From positions 2,852,001 to 2,916,000 of the forward strand of contig NC_068974.1 in the NCBI RefSeq assembly GCF_016808095.1: 64,000 nucleotides of DNA, read 5' to 3'. Origin of the DNA: Vigna angularis (Eukaryota > Streptophyta > Magnoliopsida > Fabales > Fabaceae). The position numbers and the translations under genes were made by a program. Shown one piece after another: positions 59,153 through 64,000 of this stretch; positions within the stretch are counted from its first letter, which is position 1; the number at the start of each line of letters is the position of its first letter. The notes under the pieces are model-generated. The model saw nothing but the letters and a program-made list of their open reading frames with translations. It was not told the DNA's origin and ran no database searches.

Positions 59153-59500
59153 GATTTCTTTTCCTTTTGGTTTTTTTTTTTTGATGTGTATCATTTGGCC
59201 GTCCGTCCAACGTCTCGAATTGCCTAGATGTTGGCCGGGCGGTCTTTTTGTAAATCTGGGCGCCTTTTAGCGCGAATGATTAATACACAGTTATCTTTTC
59301 TGATTTTGCATGTCTCCTTTTATGCGACTTTATTCTCTTCAAGTTTTAATAATGGTCCGGCCGGGTGGGGATTGCCTTTACTGTTCCCAGGCGGACGTTA
59401 ATGCTTTGGCTTTTGGATTTTTAGCTTTCCCTTAATAACTCAAACGAATTGAGAGTGGTCCCCGAAGGAACCCTTCCTCACCGGTCTGGTCTTAATGGGA
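59153..59500. other. Spacer between aORF and 87-bp repeats in F
   Basis: It probably holds the 3' UTR of the antisense gene; AT-rich sequence with TTAATAATGG (59347) and CCGTCCG-type motifs is present. No gene is seen. Confidence 0.5.
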
Positions 59501-59514
59501 CGGTCGATCCTTGC

Positions 59515-59945
59515 CCGGCCAAGCTGAGAGTTGTTCTCGTTGGAACACTCTTTTACCAGCTTGGAAGTTGGTAGGGCGGACGGTCTTTCGCTTCGTCGCC
59601 CAACCAAGTTGAGAGTTGTTCTCGTTGGAACACTCTTTTTTACCAGCTTGGAGTTTGGTAGGGCGGACGGTCTTTCGCTTCGTCGCCCAACCAAGGTGAG
59701 AGTTGTTCTTGTTGGAACACTCTTTTTTACCAGCTTGGAGTTTGGTAGGGCGGACGGTCTTTCGCTTCGTCGCCCAACCAAGCTGAGAGTTGTTCTCGTT
59801 GGAACACTCTTTTTTACCAGCTTGGAGTTTGGTAGGGCGGACGGTCTTTCGCTTCGTCGCCCAACCAAGCTGAGAGTTGTTCTCGTTGGAACACTCTTTT
59901 TTACCAGCTTGGAGTTTGGTAGGGCGGACGGTCTGTCGGCGGCGG
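59515..59945 (-). repeat. 87-bp tandem repeat, about five units, in element F
   Basis: The landmark TACCAGCTTGG recurs at 59554, 59641, 59728, 59815 and 59902, exactly 87 bp apart. Because 87 is a multiple of three and the unit lacks stops in several frames, long ORFs appear on both strands. The same repeat occurs in E at 32034-32300. Confidence 0.93.
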
Positions 59946-60104
59946 AGCTGTCTTTCCAACTGGGTTTCTACAAAATAAAGTTACATTTGTAGGGGGAGAG
60001 AAATATTCTGTCATTATTTGGAAAAAGCAGTACATGTGATTCAGTCATGGGACTTAACTAAAGTAAAACTTCAGGTGCGTGGCGTTCCAAGTGTTGGGGA
60101 TGGA

Positions 60105-61247
60105 CTATCCGTCCATGCGTTCCAGTCTATACGCCCCATTTCCTAGGGCTTCCATGATTCGGAAAGGCCCTTCCCACTTGGCAGCAAGCTTTCCATGTGC
60201 TGGGTTTCGGCGGGCGTCGCCAGCTTTTCTCCACACTAAATCCCCCTCTTGGAAGCTTCTTGGTCGGACCTTGGAGTTGTATTTTCTTTCAACCATGCGC
60301 TTACATGCTTCGGCTCTTAATGCCGCCCAGTCCCGCCGTTCATTTAGGGAGTCCAACTCGATTCTCAGCTCTTGGTCGTTGAGGTTCAGGTCTTCGACTT
60401 GCCGCCTTAGGGACGGTTCCCCCAGTTCAACCGGTAACATGGCATCAGTACCATAAGTTAAGTTGAAAGGGGTTTCGCCTATGGTTCCATGAGGCGTGCA
60501 TCTGTACGCCCATAGGACCTCGGGTAGCTCGTCCACCCAGGCTCCCTTCTTTTCTCCCAAGCGCCGCTTAAGCTCCGAGACTATGGTCTTATTCATTGCT
60601 TCCGCTTGTCCGTTCGTCTGGGGGTGTTCCACTGAGCTGGTGACGTGCTTAATCCCCAACCCTTTGAAAAATTCGGCCAGTTTCTTGTCAATAAACTGTC
60701 GGCCGTTGTCTGTGATGATCGATCGAGGGAGACCAAAGCGACATATCAATCTCCAGCAGAACTTCTGAACTTGGGCGGCCGAGATGGTTGCCAGTGGTTC
60801 GGCCTCTACCCATTTGGTAAAGTAATCCACTACTACCAAGAGGAATTTCTTCTGTGCCTGTCCTACCGGGAACGGTCCTACGATGTCCATACCCCATTGG
60901 GCGAACGGCCACGGGGATAACATTGAGTGGAGGGCGTTCGACGGTAGGTGGGAGTCGTTGGAGTGCTCTTGGCAGCGAACGCATCTTTGGACGAACGCCT
61001 TAGTGTCCGCTTCCAGGGTAGGCCAATAATATCCGGCTCTCAATAGCCGGCCTTTTAGCGTTCGCCAACCTGCGTGACGGCCGCAAATACCATTATGGAG
61101 CTCGTCCATAACGTAATGGGCTTCTGCCTCTCCCAAGCATTTAAGGAGAGGGGAGGAGAATCCTCTGCGATATAGGTCGTCCCCCACCACAAGATACCGG
61201 GCGACCTTCTTGGCTTTGCTCGGTCCTACCGTCCGCCCTTCATCTTA
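60105..61247 (-). pseudogene. Tat integrase of element F
   Basis: The 361-codon open stretch (60105-61190) is in the same frame as the RT part. It holds the zinc region (GICGRHAGW, then CVRCQ, about residues 30-70), the DDE core (WGMDIVGPFP, IITDNGRQF, TNGQAEAMNKT, about 100-205, with D, D and E kept) and a C-terminal DNA-binding part with RSFQEGDLVWRK and GPFRI. The catalytic residues look intact. A TAA at 61245-61247 separates it from the preceding part of pol, so the polyprotein is broken. It joins the cDNA to the host genome. Confidence 0.9.
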
Positions 61248-62894
61248 GCGAGTCATGATTTCTCTTATTTCTTTTCGCCAATCATTTTCCCCATCGGATA
61301 CCGCCGAACACTCTATTGAAGGCTGAAGTAGAACCTGCCGAACGACAGTAGTTAACTGTCCCTTTTCTTTTCCCGAGCTAAGCTTAGACAGTACGTCCGC
61401 CCTCGTGTTTTGTTCTCTGGGAATGTGCTGTATGTCCACTTTATCGAACGCTTTTGCGAGGTCCGTTGCTCGTTGGAAATATCACAATAAACGCTCCTCT
61501 CGAACTTGGAAGTTGCCATTCATTTGACCCACCACCAACTCTGAGTCCGTCCGGCAGGTGATTCTTCTTGCTCCCATGTCTTTCGCCAGCTCGAGGCCGG
61601 CCACCAGGGCCTCATACTCGGCCTGATTGTTGGATACCTTGAACTTGAAGATCAAGGAATGTTCCAGCAAGAATCCGTTGGGGCCCTCGAGCACGATGCC
61701 GACCCCGCTGATCGATCGACCGGACGCTCCATCCACATACAAGCTCCATTCGTCCTGGCCGGACTGTGGTAACTCGGCCGCGAAATCTGCTAAGTGTTGG
61801 CCTTTGATCGATCCTCTCGGCTCATACCGTAAACCGAACTCTGAGAGCTCAACGGCCCAGGCCACCATCCGTCCGGCTAAGTCCGGCTTCCTGAGGATCT
61901 TGGAGATAGGGAAATCGGTTCTGACTATCACTTGATGGCTTTGGAAGTAAGGGCGAAGCCTTCGGGAGGCGTGCAACAAAGCTAAGGCCACCTTCTCTAC
62001 CCGTTGGTATCGAGTTTCGGCGTCTAGGAGCTTGCGACTCACGAAATAAATTAACCTCGGCTGAGGTCGTTCTTGCATTAGCACGACACTGATGGCCGTC
62101 TCTGACACTCCCAGGAAAATATGCAGATCTCCTCCTGGGACCGTGTGGTTCATGACCGGTGGGTTAACAAGGATGATTTTTACGTCCTGAAACGGTCGTT
62201 CGCACTCGTCGTCCCAGGGCGGGCCGGCCCCTTTTTTCAATTTTCGTAGGACCAGCCTCATCCTATCCGCCAGGTTGGGGATAAAGCGGGATAAAGCGGT
62301 GAGGCGTCCGACCAGTCTTTGGATTTCCTTAAGGGTGGTCAGACTTTGCATTTGTAGTATCGCTTCACACTTGTCCGGGTTGGCCTCGATCCCCCTGGAT
62401 GTCAACATGAAGCCCAAGAACTTTCCGGCCGCTACCCCAAATGTACATTTAGCGGGGTTTAGGCGCATGCCAAACTTCCTAACTTGTCGAAACACCTCCT
62501 CGAGGTCTCTAAAGTGTCCATTCCCATCCGCAGACCGGACTACCATGTCGTCCACATATACGTCCATGCACCGGCATATTTGTTCCCGGAAAATCCTGTC
62601 CATTAAGCGCTGGTACGTCGCCCCGGCATTCTTCAGGCCGAATGGCATGACCTCATAACAGAAGTTGGATTTCTTCGTTATGAATGCCGTCTTCTCGACG
62701 TCTGGCCCATACATGGGTATCTGATTGTATCCGGAGTATGCATCCAAAAAACTTAATACTCGATGCCCAGAAGCGCCGTCCACCAAGGCGTCTATACTGG
62801 GTAGGGGGTGCGAATCTTTCGGGCAGGCTTTGTTCAGGTCCGTGTAGTCAGTGCACATGCGCCATTTTCCACTGGCCTTTTTCACCATCACCAC
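61248..62894 (-). pseudogene. Tat reverse transcriptase and dual RNase H of element F, truncated at its start
   Basis: The frame enters at 62894 within RT (VMVKKASGKWRMC), because LTR H replaces the upstream part. Motifs are CTDYTDLNKACPKD (about 14-27), FLDAYSGYNQI (50-60), FGLKNAGATYQ, and the catalytic VYVDDMVV (111-118). The usual RNase H follows (about 255-345). A second, archaeal-type RNase H (YVDGASGRSISGVG, AEYEALVAGLELA, RTDSELVVGQ, about 385-460) is the mark of Tat-group elements. A TGA at 61482-61484 interrupts the frame, probably from CGA. The frame continues to 61248 with the connection to integrase. Confidence 0.9.
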
Positions 62895-64000
62895 TGTCGC
62901 AACCGGAATCGCGACGGGACGACGATCCGAAAAAATAACGAAACAAAGGGTTTTGAAAAAGAGATTGGAGTCGCCACCATAGTTTATTCTGGAAAACTAC
63001 GGAAAAACCATAAAATGATAAGGCATGGTCTATTAGAACCAGATTCTTGGTTCGGGAGTCGGTTACGTGTAGGGAAGGTATTAGCACCCTACAACGCCTG
63101 CCCTAAGGCAGTACCTTTAACTAAATACGCAAATATGATGTGGTTTTCAAAATGTTTAACTTTCCCTTAAAATAAAACTCTAAAGAAACAAACAATATTT
63201 TTTTAGCTTTTTGAGCCCGACAAGGATTGACCTTGTCCTACGTATTCCCATTCAGAATGAGAAATCAGGGTTCCGTAGTTCGTTTAGAAAACTGCTTGAG
63301 AAGTTTGTTTGGAAATTTGTTTGAAAATTTGTTTTGAAATGATTTGGAATAAATTTGGAATTTTGGGAAAATGAACCTAACAAGGACTAGCCTTGCTCCT
63401 ACGTATCTCCACTTTTAATGGAGAATCAAGGATCACGTAGTTCTGTCAGGGCGATATTGTTTGTAGTTTTGAAAAAGGCATGTTTTTTAGTTTTTGATGA
63501 TTTTACATGTTTTTGGTATTTTTATTATAATATTTATATGTTTTGCGTAATGAGTACTAGGCTGATGCGTACGATCGCACGAGCACTCACATAGCTTGTT
63601 CCTTTTATTGTTTTGCGTAATGAGTACTAGGCTGATCCGTACGATCGCACGAGCACTCACACGACTTTTTCCTCTTATTGTTTTGCGTAATGAGTACTAG
63701 GCTGATGCGTACGATCGCACGAGCACTCACACGACTTTTTATTTATTTTATATTTGGGCAATAAGTACTAGGCTGATGCGTACGATCGCACGAGTACTCA
63801 TACCGATATTTATTACATTAAATGTTTTTTAAAGTTTTATATATTTTTTATTATTTTTTTTTTACAATTTTTATAATTTTTATATAAAACGAAACAAACA
63901 AATCCACGGAAACAAAGAGAGTTACATGCAATAAAAAGCAAAATAATAAAATAAAAATAAGGCAAAACAAAAGCATAGAAAAATAAAACAAGAGAACAAG
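62895..64000 (-). mobile_element. Element H: Ogre-like LTR related to D, continues beyond the window
   Basis: It starts TGTCGCAACCGGAATCGCGA, as the LTRs of D do, and follows them for about 600 bp (27592-28180) with many differences and small indels. It then carries a different tandem repeat where D has the 88-bp repeat. It cuts the RT of F directly; the preceding five bases ACCAC are the expected duplication, but the other side is out of view. Confidence 0.85.
63535..63810. repeat. Tandem repeat of about 70 bp, four units, in LTR H
   Basis: Units carry GTAATGAGTACTAGGCTGAT and GCGTACGATCGCACGAGCAC, followed by TCACACGACTTTTT. The core GATGCGTACGATCGCAC resembles GATGCGTGCGATCACAC of the D repeat. 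Confidence 0.9.

Larger units (their letters stand above)
54674..62894 (-). mobile_element. Element F: Tat-lineage Ty3 element, 5' part outside window
   Basis: On the minus strand it shows RT, two RNase H domains, integrase, 87-bp repeats, an antisense accessory gene, a GGGGGGCTTG purine tract and a 3' LTR. A second RNase H and an antisense extra ORF are known traits of Tat-group elements. It is cut at 62895 by LTR H, so gag and protease are not visible. It also holds a solo Sirevirus LTR. Two stops interrupt pol and one interrupts the antisense gene, so this copy is inactive. Confidence 0.85.

Noticed and set aside
59440..59992. Three long ORFs of 142-155 codons over the F repeats
   Set aside because: The 87-bp unit is 29 codons and stop-free in several frames, so openness is automatic.

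Overview
The window reads as plant nuclear heterochromatin, most likely from a papilionoid legume. That assignment is an inference from an Ogre-type Ty3 element, a Sirevirus with palindrome-rich LTRs, and CGTTCG-rich Tekay LTRs. I found no ordinary host gene, tRNA or rRNA. Nearly every base belongs to a transposable element, and the elements are nested inside one another. I name the layers S, A, B, C, D, E, F, G and H.

Left part (1-18282). A is a plus-strand Ty3 Tekay/Del-like chromovirus. It enters the window in gag, is split in its protease by a complete Sirevirus (S, 1188-10031, minus strand, TSD GTAGA), and ends with its 3' LTR at 15737. A sits in B (15738-about 17003), an LTR-like fragment rich in ACCGTTCGGTC. 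B interrupts the gag of C, a second Tekay-like element on the minus strand.

Middle (18283-52822). This whole interval is one LTR of C, expanded from about 2.49 kb to 34.5 kb by three insertions. They are a non-autonomous CACTA transposon (18419-22599, TSD GAA), a solo LTR (23080-25984, TSD GGACC) and a large Ogre-like element D (27592-52541, minus, TSD AGGAG). Subtracting the insertions and one TSD copy each leaves about 2491 bp, against 2485 bp for the LTR of A, which supports the model. D has 4.1-4.2 kb LTRs, an Arg-tRNA type primer site, a decayed ORF1, an intact gag, no pol, several tandem-repeat blocks, and an antisense WOX (WUSCHEL-type) homeobox gene with its own promoter and introns. 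Its left LTR holds E (29479-34691, TSD ATGGT), a young non-autonomous LTR element.

Right part (52823-64000). G is an old LTR-like stretch with a long AT microsatellite. F is a Tat-lineage Ty3 element on the minus strand: 3' LTR 54674-55613, an antisense accessory gene with its own TATA box, 87-bp repeats, integrase, and RT with two RNase H domains. F is hit by a solo Sirevirus LTR (56073-57148, TSD ACCCT) and cut at 62895 by another Ogre-type LTR (H) that leaves the window.

Two themes stand out. D and F each carry an antisense gene with its own promoter between the main coding region and the 3' LTR; in D it is a homeobox transcription-factor gene. The older chromovirus A is dead, and its recognised premature stops, with several of those in F, look like C-to-T or G-to-A changes. 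S and E are very recent, with 2 differences in 1093 bp and 1 in 1054 bp between their LTR pairs.
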